Assembly: GCF_042453785.1 (NCBI RefSeq)
Contig: NC_091668.1
Coordinates: forward strand, 30,257,501 to 30,321,500
DNA length: 64,000 bases
Direction: 5' to 3'
Source of the DNA: Malus domestica
Taxonomy: Eukaryota; Streptophyta; Magnoliopsida; Rosales; Rosaceae
Numbering within the stretch: the first letter of the stretch is position 1; each line of letters begins with the position of its first letter. The translations under genes and the position numbers were made by a program. The notes beneath the pieces were generated by a model, which saw only the letters and a list, made by a program, of their open reading frames with translations, was not told the DNA's origin and did no database searches. This document shows, piece after piece, positions 11,401 to 22,857 of the stretch.

Positions 11401-12860
11401 CGGCGGGAAGGAATGATTTTACTGTCAAGGCTCTCTGAAAATGCTTGAATTTCCCTCACCAAGGTTAGCCAAAACTAGAAGTATACCCTTAAAGACTTAA
11501 ATTTATAGATCATGAAGTAATTTTCAATGACAGGTGTGCCCACTTATTGTCTAATGGTGTAAAAGGCTTTCCCTGAATTACGATCTTGTAAAATAAATTT
11601 CCCCAACGCCCTTTCTTTCCCTGATTTTGAAGCTTGTCTAGAAGTGTACCAGTTTTACTGCATCAAACATTTGTCCACTATGATCCACATGTTTGTATGT
11701 TCAGTGTTCTACATACATGATAGAAAACATCATTTGTTTTTATATACTATTCAAAACAACTTTAGTACCTTTCGGTAACATAAATAGAAATAATAGTCCG
11801 ACAGAGAAACAAATAATTGGTTTTCATTGATCACGTAACTGAAAAAGAAAAATATTCAACTCACTCGTTATCATGCCCACCCACCAAAGTGGCTCGTATA
11901 GGTAAGAATATCCTCCGACTCCTGCCAAACATGTAAATGATTCATACATATTATCCACTGTCAAACATGAACGGAATACGAAAACGCATAAAGCACAAAG
12001 AATAGACAAGAACCAAAGGCATGAAAGAAAAGCTGCAATTATCTAGAGCATACAAAAACCAATTGCTGTCTATATGTTGTTCGGATACTGGGATTTTTTT
12101 TATAACAACAGCTAAGGTGATGCATTAAATTACCACAGAAGTAAACAGGAGAAATATGACATGATCAGTAACATGCCATATATAAAGAAGAAAACACCCA
12201 TAAACTAATACTCAATGGACTTGAATCATAAGTGTCAATATCCTGAAAATGTTCTATCAAAACATTCTTCTACACAAGATCAGCAGCTAACAATCACTTA
12301 GAGACCATATTGCAATACTTGATTTGATAAATGATTTCGGGATGAAAGATATATAAAATTTTCAATTCGAATCAACTGAGTCATAGATTTGTAGTGTAAC
12401 ACAAAAATGTAAAGCCAAGTGATTGTAATTTCAAGTGATACTTCAATCAACTTATAAACTTCAATCTACTAAATAGAACAGCCTTGCCCACCAATCAGGA
12501 CTGGTTTACATTCTAACCCATATTCCATTTTTCACTCGATTCGCCGTAAATTTTGAACCTTACAACAATTCGAGCACAAACTCAAACACCCAATTGCTCC
12601 ATTGACAATCCCACATCAGAATAATAAAAAAGTTGAGAAATTGAACTTTATAAGTGACCCAGACAAGCATATTTGAATTACGAACCTGCTCTGATGCCAG
12701 AAGCCCCGGCCTTTTTCAATCCCTTCTTCTTCACAATGAAACTAGCACCGATAAACAAACTTGAAGACAAAGCAAGAATCAAACCGTTGATGTTGTCAGA
12801 GGACATCCCCTTGTACGTGTCTCTCCAGCTCATCGGGGGGCTCTGACCCTCGGTCGCCAT
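8472..12860 (-). CDS. NIPA-family magnesium transporter
   Basis: Nine exons, minus strand: 12686-12860, 11865-11921, 10991-11081, 10756-10916, 10487-10614, 10239-10376, 9200-9292, 8737-8842 and 8472-8578. All phases agree and give 351 residues. The product shows family signatures in order: [118 protein letters not shown] and [18 protein letters not shown] proteins are nine-helix transporters of the drug/metabolite superfamily that carry Mg2+; plant members sit in plasma or endosomal membranes. The ATG at 12860 (MATEGQ) is the first in frame and gives the usual short N-terminus. The intron between exons 3 and 4 has a GC donor (ATCAG|GCATG). The intron after exon 6 holds a decayed copy of exon 6. 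The paralogue number within NIPA cannot be set from sequence alone. Confidence 0.95.
8969..8995. repeat. (AG)n microsatellite in a NIPA intron
   Basis: Thirteen and a half AG units lie in the intron between the last two internal exons of the NIPA gene (8843-9199). A simple repeat with no other feature around it. Confidence 0.9.
10050..10164 (-). pseudogene. Degenerate tandem duplicate of NIPA exon 6 inside the intron
   Basis: The segment aligns with exon 6 (10239-10376) at a constant offset of about 201 bases. On the minus strand it reads [18 protein letters not shown] and FVLTQIN before a stop, against [18 protein letters not shown] and [11 protein letters not shown] in the real exon. The copy ends in a stop where the exon would continue to its donor, and several conserved residues have changed, so it is probably a dead exon rather than an alternative one. 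Confidence 0.8.
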
Positions 12861-13342
12861 GGCCGAGAAAAACCCCAAATTCAAAAACCCTAAAAACTTC
12901 CTCTTTCTTCTTCTTATCTGCTCACACGCTTCGAGTGTATCATTACTTTCGCAAGAGTGCAAAATACGCCCGAAATGAGAGGCCGATTTTCTTATCGGCC
13001 GGGACTCGGGGTGAGTTGGGAAAGCACGCTCGCTCGCTGGATCGTCGTTTTACAGCATACAGAGATGTAGATGGAGAAGCGGTTGAAGATAATGTCGGCG
13101 CTGGGAGTTGGCGGTGAGTACTGAAATTATATACAGCTGTAGTAGATCGGGAGGCGAAGGAGATAACGAGAGAGAGAGAGAGGTGGTGCGTCGTGTGTGC
13201 TAATTGGGAATCGAATATATTTGGATTTTTATTAGGTAGTTCTGTTAACACCCCATAAAATTATGAAGACACCATACTTCCATTTTTACACTTTAACTAC
13301 CTCTTTTACCCCTATTTGACTTGAGTTCGCAATAAACAGAAG

Positions 13343-13487
13343 ATGGTACTATTTACACATTTATTTTTATCTTTCACATCTCTCTTAATTTTTATCTTGT
13401 GATTCAAATGAACTGAAGAAGATCGATATATAAAAATTAACAGAAGTGGGCGAGAGGTAATAGTAGTGTGTGAATAGCACTATCCTA
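13343..13487. mobile_element. Foldback MITE, 'ATTCACACACC' family, copy 1 of 4
   Basis: A left arm TGGTACTATTTACACATTT is mirrored by GTAGTGTGTGAATAGCACTA on the right; the AT-rich core includes AATTTTTATCTTGTGATT. Related copies lie near 14868, 25338 and 46495. It sits about 0.5 kb upstream of the NIPA start. Confidence 0.6.
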
Positions 13488-13495
13488 AATAAAAA

Positions 13496-13655
13496 TGGAA
13501 CTTTAACAAAAAACTTCTGATACGGTTCACTTTAACGAAAAATCATATTTTTATACTAAAAAGTCAATCATGTATTATTCACTTTACCCTTTATTTTATC
13601 CTTATCGTTAAAACTTAAAATTTTCAAACTTTTTTCATTAATCTTCTTAAATAAA
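13496..13655. mobile_element. Short MITE-like repeat, copy 2 of 3
   Basis: Same family as 3367-3525. It shares the inner CACTTTAACGAAAAA block, the TTATTCACTTTACCC block and the TTAAAACTTAAAATTTTC right arm. Confidence 0.65.
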
Positions 13656-13960
13656 TAAAGGATAGGGCTATGGGAGTTGTCAGCATGCCGATGTCGAGGG
13701 AGGTAATCCGAGATGGGTGCTCTTCCTTCAGTTGGTGGTGGTGGTAGTGGTGGGTGGCTAAACAAGAATGAGGGACAAACCTGGCATTTTAGAAGGATTA
13801 TTTTAATGTGGAATGTTTTTTTATTATTTTTTAACCCGGTTGTTCCCATAATAACGACTTCACTCCGACCAAAGGTTGATGAGTGCAGTTTCCAAATAAA
13901 AAAAATAAAAATAAATAAAGGTTGATGAGTGCAATACTCTATCTTTTGATCCTTTTCCTT

Positions 13961-14262
13961 AGGTACAGTTTGGTATATGAGACGAGATAGAACGAAGTGG
14001 GACGAGGTGTTTCGTCTCACGTTTGATGTGTCTAAAAATGGTGGAACGTGCTGTTTCACGAAACAAATTTTGGGTGAATTTTCGTTCTGCCTCATCCCCT
14101 GCAACGACTCGTTCCACATCCGTGGAACACAAAATTATAACATCTCCGTCTCCTTCTTCTTCCTCATTGTTTCCATCCGAGGGCATCTTTGCTCTCTCTC
14201 CGTTCTGTCCCATCCTATCCCGTCCCATTCGTTCTGTCCGGTATGAATACCAAACGATACCT
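13961..14262. mobile_element. Foldback MITE of about 300 bp
   Basis: The left end AGGTACAGTTTGGTATATGA is mirrored by the complement of ATACCAAACGATACCTT on the right. Inner arms GAGACGAGATAGAACG and CCCGTCCCATTCGTTCTG also pair. Long overlapping open frames here on both strands (up to 183 codons) arise from the inverted arms and are not genes. Confidence 0.7.
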
Positions 14263-14529
14263 TGCTTCCTAATTGTGTCAATTTTCAACCCAAACAAATC
14301 ATGTAAATTTTTAGGGTAAGCTCAAATTTTACCTTTACCCTAAACCTTTTGGGTTCATGTGAAGTTGACATATATGGACCTTTCTAACCATTTGAAAGAT
14401 TCTCATGCTTCGAAAGTTCGAATGTTTTGGACATGTGACAAGAGCATGTACCTTTAGGGTTGCAAGAATACAAAGTTCATCCGTTACTCTCGAATGTATC
14501 GAAGATATGTTAATCCCTTATTATTTGAA

Positions 14530-14690
14530 AATTTTAACGAGAAGCTCCCGGTACGGTTCATTTTAACGAAAAATCACATTTTAATCATAAAAAATCAATC
14601 TTGATACTATTCACTTTACCATTTATTTTGTCATTATCATTAAAACTCAAAATTTTCAAGTCATTTTCATTAGTTTTCATTTTTTATTTT
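14530..14690. mobile_element. Short MITE-like repeat, copy 3 of 3
   Basis: The same block order as copies at 3367 and 13496: AAAATTTTAACGAGAAGC, then CATTTTAACGAAAAATC, then TACTATTCACTTTACC, ending in a GTTTTC-type right arm. Confidence 0.65.
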
Positions 14691-14867
14691 AAATGGAAGC
14701 AGAATGATTAGAGTTTTTCAATTGAATCACATAATTTATCAACCACAAGGTTACTACCTTCTGTGTAGGTGTGTAGCTACCTTTCTCATGCGTTGTACCA
14801 AATATAGAGTGAAGTAAAACCTCAACCCAGACCTATTCAACTAATGACAGGATGCCAATGTGACTGG

Positions 14868-15000
14868 ACAGTGATTCACACATTCATTTTTATCTCACAC
14901 ACCCCATGTTGATTTTTATCTTTTGATCTTCTTCAATTCATTTGACCCGCATACCGAAAACTAGCGGGGGTAAAAAAAAGTGTGTGGTAAGCACCACCCA
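14868..15000. mobile_element. Foldback MITE, 'ATTCACACACC' family, copy 2 of 4
   Basis: The arms GTGATTCACACATTCATTTT and AAAAGTGTGTGGTAAGCACC are imperfect inverted repeats and the core resembles copy 1. It is more diverged than the other copies. The remaining 15001-15666, before the NFU2 stop, shows nothing recognisable. Confidence 0.5.
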
Positions 15001-15666
15001 TGTCAGTATTACTGAGTTTGTAGATACATTGTTTGACTGTTAATTCGCCTTCGATATATTCATTTGTTCATCAAATTGTGTACTTTCTTCCAAAATCCAG
15101 AAAACCCTTTTTCATGTAACATTTTACTTTCAATTTGGATCAACTTTTTTCGTATATTCCTTCAACACGCATTAAATCTCGCGAGTTATCCAATTCTAGA
15201 TACGAAACAAGCCCTTAGTAATCGGTGCTCATATCAAATTTTGAGAAGTGTATATCTTTTGAAGCTCATTTCGAGGTTATATTCCAAATTAAATGGAAAT
15301 CTGCAGACCAACATTTTCCATTTGACACCCGAAAACCAGCCCGTGACTAATACTAGAGCTGGTTGAATTCATTATCAGAAAACAAGTAACTGGAACCATA
15401 CAGCCATGAATCAATACGAATATCGGGAGTTCGACAGCGGCCCCCGGAAACATCTCAACGAACACGGAAAGAACACAAGGAGCTCTCAACGATTACATAT
15501 AATTCAGGTATTGCTCCACTATTGCATCACAGTAATTAACTGTGCATGTTTATCCTATTTGTAAAGATTTGCAGAATACATCATCTCTATTGCACAAGAT
15601 GCGAGTTTTTGGAAGAAAAATGCAGCAATATCATCTGGCGTACCTCTTTGCTTCGGCTCAAAAATG

Positions 15667-17647
15667 TCACAGTAGTTGAACTGCTGCAATGGACGGGATT
15701 TTCTCCCTCAACTTCTGCGTGACCGCCACCCTGACAGTCATTACCCCAGCAGCTGGACCTGTGATACGCACCTTCACTATAGGATCCTCGATTGTCACAA
15801 GTTCAAGAGAGCCACCTGCTGCCCCTACTAAGTAGGGTCTAATTTCTTCAAGTACCTGAAACAAAATTGTACATATAAATACATAAGATGGAAACCTTAA
15901 ATCAAGAACCAAACTTCCTCAACTTTTCGGTAACTTGGGTCGGTATTATACTTGGAACTCAGTCTCAACGTGAAATTCGTAGTAGCCTTCATCAAATATA
16001 CAATGGACCTTGGGAAAGACTACAAATCAAAGTTATTGGCAAAGATGAGCTCCCCCAGCAGTGTAATAAATCAACTAAGCAAACAATGCAAGGTTTGTTT
16101 ATTGATAGATAGTGATAAACGGAAAAGGATTCAGAATCCCCAGAAATTATGAGACAAATGAAACAAACACCGCTAAACAATTTTCTTATATATTGTACTG
16201 GTTCAATTTTCTATGTCAAATTCAAATAAACTCAGAAATACTTTTTTCTTAAACCTAAACCCCTAAGTCGGAGTAGTGCAAACTACCTACATGGACCATC
16301 TAATGGAAAGCCCTTCTACTTTATGCGTGAAGCAGAAAACATGAAAAAGTATATCCAATTTTATTACTAAATGGGTGTGATTACGACTTCAAAAGAAATA
16401 TTACCTTCTCTATATTTTCTTCATTCAGCTCAAGCCCTGTTTCTTCGTCAGCTATTGCTTCCACTGCAACTATTTCAGGGATCTTTTCCATTAAACGACG
16501 CTCAATACCCATTTTCATTGTCACAACAGAGCTTGGACAGGAGCCACATGCTCCCTCTAGCTTCAACTGCACTACATTTCCGTCAATCTCATGTAACGAC
16601 ACATTTCCTCCGTCAGAAATGAGATATGGCCGGATTTCATCCAATACACTTTCAACATTCTCTGCAGTCAGTGGCAATTCGACCACTGAATTCGGAGTAG
16701 CAACCGCCTTAACAACTGTACAACAATAAAATATAGATGACCATCAAACATCCAACTAGGGAAATTATGAACAGTGAATCTGGCAAAGGTGGAGTTCATG
16801 TCCTTATTTAACATACATATTGGATATGACTATTTTTTTTTATCCGGAAGAATAAGTTGTCGACGTTGCAAATTAAAGAGCAACTGTGGACGTCCCATGA
16901 TGTCTTCTTACTCGTAAGACTTCACAAGGGTTCCATACCCTAAAATTTCTAACAAAACAACTCCATCTTTGGGTTATCGTACTAACTAATCATCAGATTT
17001 ATCAGTCGTTACTTTCAACCTAACACTCAATTTGGGAATATTCATGCAACGTCACTGGATTAACTCACACCAGCATCCACAAAGCAAGAAAAGCATGGCA
17101 ACCATTGACAACAAAGTTCATGTTGCAAGTTGCACAAGGTACACAGAATTACAAAATCATAATATATTTTCATCAAAAAGTGCGTAGTATATCAATGTTG
17201 AATTCTACAGTTGATTCAGTCCGACGTGTGTGGTTAATTGAGTTCAATCAAACATTATAGCAAAATAGAACAGCCGAGAAAAGCTACAAAAGAAATCATT
17301 AAAGGTTCATTTGGAAGTGCTTTAAAAAATGACTGAAAGCATTTTTGGTGAAATTGTTTTTTGGGATCCAAAAGCAATTGAAGTATTTTCTGCAAGAAAC
17401 ACTATTTATACACTTTTTCCAAGAAGCACTCTAAGTATTTTCAGAATTCTTGCATTTTTACTAAAAATTGATTCTAAAAGCAGAAGCCCTCATATTCGTA
17501 TATTACCATCTTAAATTGTATCCCATACGACAATAAATAAATAAAATCAATGTTGGAGCAGTCGAATTTAATTATATCAGATTGAAAAATACAGCCGATG
17601 CCTGCAAATCAACCAAACATTAATTGATTGATTACAAACACATATAC

Positions 17648-17695
<48 letters not shown>

Positions 17696-18007
17696 CGTAA
17701 AAATGATTGATTTCGAAATAAAAAAGAAACTGACCTAGGCTGCGTAAAGGTGAAGGTAGCCGAACCCGTGAACTAGGCCGCACCAGATCACGCCCCCTAC
17801 CGGAAGATACACAGAAGCCTGAACCTCCAAACAATAAACTACAACTCTGCAGGAAAATTAAAAATTAAAAGTCAGAAATTAAAAGAAAAAATAGAAGAAG
17901 CAATTGAATTGATTTGTTTCTGGAAGTGAAGGGAAATCGAGGAAAACCGTGGAAAGTCGTTGTTGGAGTCTGCAGTACGGCGGCGAATTGAGAAGCACCG
18001 CTCTCAT
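15667..18007 (-). CDS. NFU2: Chloroplast NifU-like Fe-S cluster scaffold
   Basis: Four exons, minus strand: 17948-18007, 17735-17846, 16405-16715 and 15667-15855, phases consistent, 223 residues. Residues 1 to about 63 are rich in Ser, Arg and Leu and look like a plastid transit peptide. The first NFU domain (about 70-150) holds C114-G-S-C117, the cysteine pair that binds the cluster at a dimer interface. A second NFU-like domain (about 160-223: [20 protein letters not shown], ending SIAAVQLL) lacks the cysteines, as is usual for CNFU proteins. NFU2 assembles and passes 4Fe-4S and 2Fe-2S clusters to photosystem I and other stromal proteins. The first two exons are the least certain part: the ATG at 18007 ([13 protein letters not shown]) was chosen because it splices in phase. 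NFU2 rather than NFU3 is favoured by the neighbouring DUF1682 and POLLUX genes. Confidence 0.92.
17307..17500. mobile_element. Remnant of a small MITE in the NFU2 intron
   Basis: The left part TTTGGAAGTGCTTTAAAAAA and GACTGAAAGCATTTTTGG resembles the left arm of the element at 19565-19784. A clean right terminus is missing, so this looks like a truncated or decayed copy. Confidence 0.45.
17650..17690. repeat. (TA)n microsatellite in the NFU2 intron
   Basis: About twenty TA dinucleotides in the intron between exons 2 and 3 of the NFU2 gene. Confidence 0.95.
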
Positions 18008-18279
18008 CTCGAATTAAAGGTACGGCTGTGATTTCTTCTCTGTTTTTCTTTTCTTTTCCCTTCTTTTTGGATTTTCTCAGGAACCAAACAGGTACGTCGC
18101 AGAAGAAGCAGCTCGGGGTACCGCCGGGGAGGTTGCTTTTGTTTTGTTTCTGTCTCAGGGGTAAAATGGGAAACTAGGAAATTTGTTTCGATCCCATCCG
18201 TAGGAAATTCACGAGTAATTTAATCAACGGTGATGAGAAAGATAACAAGTGCTACCAGCCTACTGCCATCTGTTCTCCC

Positions 18280-18500
18280 GAAAAATTGACGGACCTGGCT
18301 TCTCTCCACCCACTTCTCGTACATTATCATCTCTTTTTATTTGTGCGGTCATGATTGAAATATGTCAATATTTTATATTACTACTGTTTTTTATCTTATT
18401 ATCTTTATAAAAAAATTAATATAAAATATTAACGTGACTTAACCGTTATCGCACAAAATAAAAAATGTATAAAAAGTGGGAGCCGGGTCCAAAATTGACT
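18280..18500. mobile_element. Long foldback MITE upstream of NFU2
   Basis: The left arm (ATTGACGGACCTGGC, CCACCCACTTCTC, ATTTGTGCGGTCATGATTG, CAATATTTTATATTA) pairs across almost its whole length with the right arm (TAATATAAAATATTAACGTG, ACCGTTATCGCACAAA, AGTGGGAGCCGGGTCC). The hairpin is about 110 bases per arm. The inner arm resembles the element at 49621-49842. Confidence 0.65.
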
Positions 18501-19002
18501 GCTCAAAAACACTTTTCGGGTTTTAATTGGATTCGAACCTTTTGTTTTGGTAAGTTTCATGGTATGCTGCCACGTGACAGACGTATTCCTTTTTTTTTTT
18601 TTTTTTTGGTTGTTGGCCACGTATGATTTTAAAGGTAATTCTCACTTTACCGCATGAAATATCGCGTTTTTCAAATTTTTATACATTAATTTTTTTTAGA
18701 AGTGTTATTAGTATTTCAAAAAATTTATTTTACATTCTTCACAAGTATAATTTTTTTTTCAAATATAAAAAGTTTGGAGTATAGAATGAGATTTTTAGAG
18801 TGTCAATAACAATTTTCATTTCTGTTAAATGAGTTTTATATCTAAAGTGAAAATAGTTGGACACTTTTATATTGCTGTTAGACTTTTCGAATCTCTGTTA
18901 ACGCGTGACCTAGCATACATGTGAACAATGACTAGGCACTACATGTCACTGTGGGCCCATGTGGATGATAAAAAATTAAAAGAAATTAATTCCACTTAGA
19001 CT

Positions 19003-19375
19003 ATCTTCAAAGGAGATGTCAAATTTTAAATATAAAATTTAAATTTGGAGGCTTATGTGGCACATTGATCTTTTTATAAATTTTGTTCTTCAACCATATG
19101 TCAAATTTAAACTATTATTTATTACATTATTTACTTTTTAAAGTGGTAATTAGTATTTTAAAACAAAAGATACCTATTAAAATTATAAAAAGTATTTATT
19201 AATTACTAAAAATAGATTTGAAGCTGCTGTCTAATTTGACAGCAACTTCCTCTGCTGTCTTTTCATGTTATGCCACATAGGAATTGGCATTTGGGTTGGA
19301 AACCACTAGTAATGTCTTTTATTACTGTTATTGTTGATGTGGACTTTTTGACATCTCCTTTGAAGATGCTCTTAG
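19003..19375. mobile_element. MITE with GGAGATGTCAAA ends, copy 1 of 2
   Basis: The left end TATCTTCAAAGGAGATGTC is the complement of GACATCTCCTTTGAAGATG at the right end. TTA flanks both ends, which fits the 3-bp target duplication of PIF/Harbinger-type MITEs. The interior is AT-rich and noncoding. Confidence 0.75.
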
Positions 19376-19564
19376 AGCCACAGTGACGCCTAACACAAAC
19401 CAAGGGTTCATATCACTAATTTTAACTTTTGTGATGTCTAGTACATTTCGTTGGTTCACCTTACACAAACCAAGAGCCCGGATCTCTCTTTCCCTTTCTT
19501 CAACGGCCCAAATCTCTAAATCCTTAGACTTCAAACAAATTAACCTTTTTTTTCAAATTGACTT

Positions 19565-19784
19565 GTTTGGATGTGCTTTTTAACTAACTGAAAACGTTTT
19601 TGGTGAAAATGTTTTTAAAACCAATCATTAGTAAAGATGCAAGTAAATCCTGGAGAAACACTTAAAGTGCTTCCTGAAAGAAGCACATAACTGGTGCTTC
19701 TTGTAGAAAACACTTTAAGTGCTTTTAAAACCCAAAAATATTTTTTCTAAAAGCATTTTCAGTTATTTTAAAAGCACATCCAAA
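19565..19784. mobile_element. Small MITE with TTTGGATGTGCTTTT ends
   Basis: The left arm TTTGGATGTGCTTTTTAACT followed by AACTGAAAACG is mirrored by CATTTTCAGTTATTTTAAAA and GCACATCCAAA on the right. There is no open frame of interest. A remnant of the same family is in the NFU2 intron. The 19785-20143 stretch that follows shows nothing else. Confidence 0.7.
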
Positions 19785-20143
19785 AGTGTCTTGGCCTCCA
19801 ATGTATCAAAGCTCTGTTTCAAATGTGAATGTTTAACTTTTTTTTTTTTTAACAAACAATATTACTACATTAAGGGAAGGATGATGGACTTAACCTCACA
19901 ATGGACTAACAATAATGTGTTTCAAATTAGCATTTGGCGAAAATCGAACTTAGAAACGAGAGCAGAATTAACAAATACTGCTTAATTAGATCACATACAA
20001 ATTTGAAAACAATATCAAACAAACATTTGCAATTTCAATACAACAAAGTACATGATATCACATATATTTCCCATGCAAGTATTTTTCTTCCCCTTTTGGA
20101 TTGATGATATATCGAAGAAATTAAACACGATTTAAATCAAGAT

Positions 20144-20974
20144 TTAGTAGTACAACTGCGGAGACGAATAAAGAGGGTTACGAAAACTAGTGGACGACCC
20201 TTTTCTCCAGCAAAGTAAATCTTGCACCAGAGGGACAATAGGCTTCTTCTTCATTGGTTTCTTCTCTCCTTTCCCTCCGAGGTGGTCGTAGCCGGCTCCG
20301 ACAGGATCGTAGCCGGCTCCTCCTTGTTTCTTAGTAGTTCCAATGTTCAATATTTGAGCCAAAGACGTAGAGTCCTCCATCCTTATCATCCACTCCCTCT
20401 TGTTCCTCTCTTCAACATTCTCTCTCAGATTTGGTGATGATCTTGTAGTTGTAGCCACTTGCAGCACGTTGCTCGCCTTTGCTGCCGCAGCTGCCTCTGC
20501 TCGAGCCAGCTTGGACATGTTCTTGTGAAGCTCCGCGTTCAGCGACGCCAACGCGACCTCGGTTTCCGACTCTCTCTCCTTCAGCATTTTCAGCTCCACC
20601 TTCGTTTCCTCCAGCTCCGCCTCAAGCTTCTTTAGAGTGTCCATAACTGCTACTTTCTCCTCGCGATCAACATCACTACTATTTTTTACTTCTTCGCTTT
20701 CTTCATAATTCGGCGGCGACAAGTTCCCTGACGGAGGAGTAGTAGGTCTGCTTTGGACAATATTATTGGTGCATGGCGGTTTAGGGGATGAAAACATTTC
20801 TCTGAGAAGAAGCCGCTCGCCGAGGATGGCGACGGCTTCTTTGACAGAGTTGAATTGTCGGGAAGTGTCGACAATGGCGTGGTGATCGTTAACATGGAGT
20901 GGGGTTGGGGCAGCTGCTCCTCCCGCTGGGTTTTCTTGAGGAAGCTGCGGGGAGTGCTGGGTTTCCGATTCCAT
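20144..20974 (-). CDS. WEB-family coiled-coil protein (DUF827), short form
   Basis: A single uninterrupted exon encodes 276 residues from the ATG at 20974 (MESETQHSPQ). The N-terminal part (1 to about 100) is Pro/Ser-rich with a short conserved block, SVKEAVAILGERLLLREM, about 43-60. A heptad coiled coil follows (about 103-165, KKLEAELEETKVELKMLKER and on), ending in an alanine-rich stretch. The C-terminus is basic (EKKPMKKKPIVPL) and ends in NPLYSSPQLYY. This matches the short single-exon WEB proteins such as those I recall at Arabidopsis At1g75720 and At3g51220. The founding members WEB1 and PMI2 act in chloroplast movement; the function of this short subgroup is not established, so no role is assigned. 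It is unrelated in pathway to its neighbours. Confidence 0.85.
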   Translation of the reverse strand: MESETQHSPQLPQENPAGGAAAPTPLHVNDHHAIVDTSRQFNSVKEAVAILGERLLLREMFSSPKPPCTNNIVQSRPTTPPSGNLSPPNYEESEEVKNSSDVDREEKVAVMDTLKKLEAELEETKVELKMLKERESETEVALASLNAELHKNMSKLARAEAAAAAKASNVLQVATTTRSSPNLRENVEERNKREWMIRMEDSTSLAQILNIGTTKKQGGAGYDPVGAGYDHLGGKGEKKPMKKKPIVPLVQDLLCWRKGSSTSFRNPLYSSPQLYY

Positions 20975-22202
20975 GGATATGTCCTGATGGAAAATGGTGT
21001 GTAGGAATCGAGGACATGAAGATATATTTCATGATGATTGGGTAGGGTTTGGTTGGCATGGGCTTTCTTTGCTTGCACTTCAAAATTTGACAGAGTGAGA
21101 GTCTGTTTCAAGGTTGAGACAAAATAGGGTGGATGAGGACACCATAACTACTTATTGAAATTTGTATTGATCTGGTAACCTTGTCTTCAGGTTCTATAAC
21201 TTAAAGCAAGATGTGCTCCTTTCTTAACTGTAATCGCTCAAGTGCAGAAGTTAGCAGTGCATTCGACACCACCAGTACATCTATTTTACTCGCCTGACTG
21301 AGCTTAGTTGTGAGTTGACACACCCGCATTCACAAAAGAACGTAGTTAGCTCATAATTACTCGACATGTGCGCCACGTAGGCTTTATAATTTATAGGGTC
21401 AAGAATTTCCCAAGATATAAGTCTCCTTATACTTAAAAAAAAACATGATTGTATTGTGATATATAAATTGTAAAATAAAATGACAAATAAATGGTAAAGT
21501 ATTAGAATATATTGAAAACATGGGAAACAAACATATAATGTGTTTATCTAAGTATTCTTTACAATTTATTGAAAAATAAAATGCAAAATGAAAATTATCT
21601 ATTTTTTGTCTAAATGAGGGTTGCGACCTAAGTAGGTGCCTAAGTTGGCCTAGGTGGGGCAAACGGGCTCCTATATAGATCGGGGCGCTCTTTCTAACGC
21701 TAGAGATTAATCAGAATGATGACGGTCATATAGCGCCTAAGACGGAAATTTTTAGATACAAAAAGTAAAAAAAAATCCCCACCGTCATCGTTAATCCGTA
21801 TGGCTTCATCATAAATAACCTAATTAGTGTGTAATGCTGCTTCAAGTTTCCTAATCGGAATTTAAAATAGTCATACTACTTGCTAACATAATAATCATAC
21901 CATGAACCATATTTACCAAAGAGCTAATACGATGATAAATAGACAATTCTTTAGGTAATAACTGAAATCATGATTATGCATTTGATTAAATAATTTTCCA
22001 ACTTTAATTTTTATTTGGGTTTACAATTGGTAACGCTGGTGGATTAGAAGAGTAATGTATTTCTGGTTAATAATAAATAAATAAAAAAAGAGAGAAAAAA
22101 ATAAAAAGAAAATAATAATTACTCATCTGGTCATAACCATCACATGGTGACTCAGTGGTTGGGACAAACCGTATTTCACACGTCACGTCTTGAGTTCGAT
22201 TT

Positions 22203-22686
22203 AGAGTATCTCTAAAGGAGATGTCAAATTTTAAACATAAAATTTAAATTTGACAACCTATGTGGTATTTTGACATATTTTAAAGTTTTATTGTCAACCC
22301 GATATATCAAATTAAATTATTATTTTATTATATTATAAAATAAATGATTAAATTAATAAAAACTTAATAAAAGACATTTAATAATTATGAAATTCAGACC
22401 GTTCATCATTTCTTTTTAACAAGAGACACCGTTCACTTACCTTGATTGAACAAAAGGGAAATGGGTCAACAACAACATTAATTGCAATGATGATCGAACA
22501 AAAGGTCACCGTACACTTACCTCGATTAAACCATTTATTTTCAAATTTGACAGCAATTCTCTTGCTGCCAATTCATGTCATCGCCACATATGATTTGATA
22601 TTTCTGTTGGAGAACATTAGTGTGATCTTTATTTTACTGTTATACCTTATATGGACATTTTGACATCTCCTTTAGAGATGTTTTTA
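22203..22686. mobile_element. MITE with GGAGATGTCAAA ends, copy 2 of 2
   Basis: Ends GTATCTCTAAAGGAGATGTC and GACATCTCCTTTAGAGATG are inverted repeats, and the inner AAATTTAAATTTGACA matches the copy at 19003. It is about 110 bases longer than copy 1, the extra lying in the AT-rich centre. The space from 20975 to 22202, upstream of the WEB gene, shows no gene or repeat I can name. Confidence 0.7.
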
Positions 22687-22857
22687 TAGTGCTAGTGAAT
22701 TGCAAATGGTGGTAAAAAATAGATTGAAATGTTTATCGATCTCCGAAAAAATAGAATATTGTGGCGAACTCATTCTTTTATTAAAAAAAAATGAAAATTA
22801 CCTAGTTGGCCACAATGTTGTATCCAACTCCCTCATTCACTGATCAGTTGCGCAAGG

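Noticed and set aside
12861-12962. N-terminal extension of the NIPA protein to 12962
   Set aside because: The extended frame begins with TTG rather than ATG; the first ATG at 12860 gives the normal family N-terminus.
13568-14319. Overlapping open frames of up to 183 codons on both strands
   Set aside because: They coincide with the inverted arms of a MITE and an adjacent short repeat; no family similarity and no splice logic.
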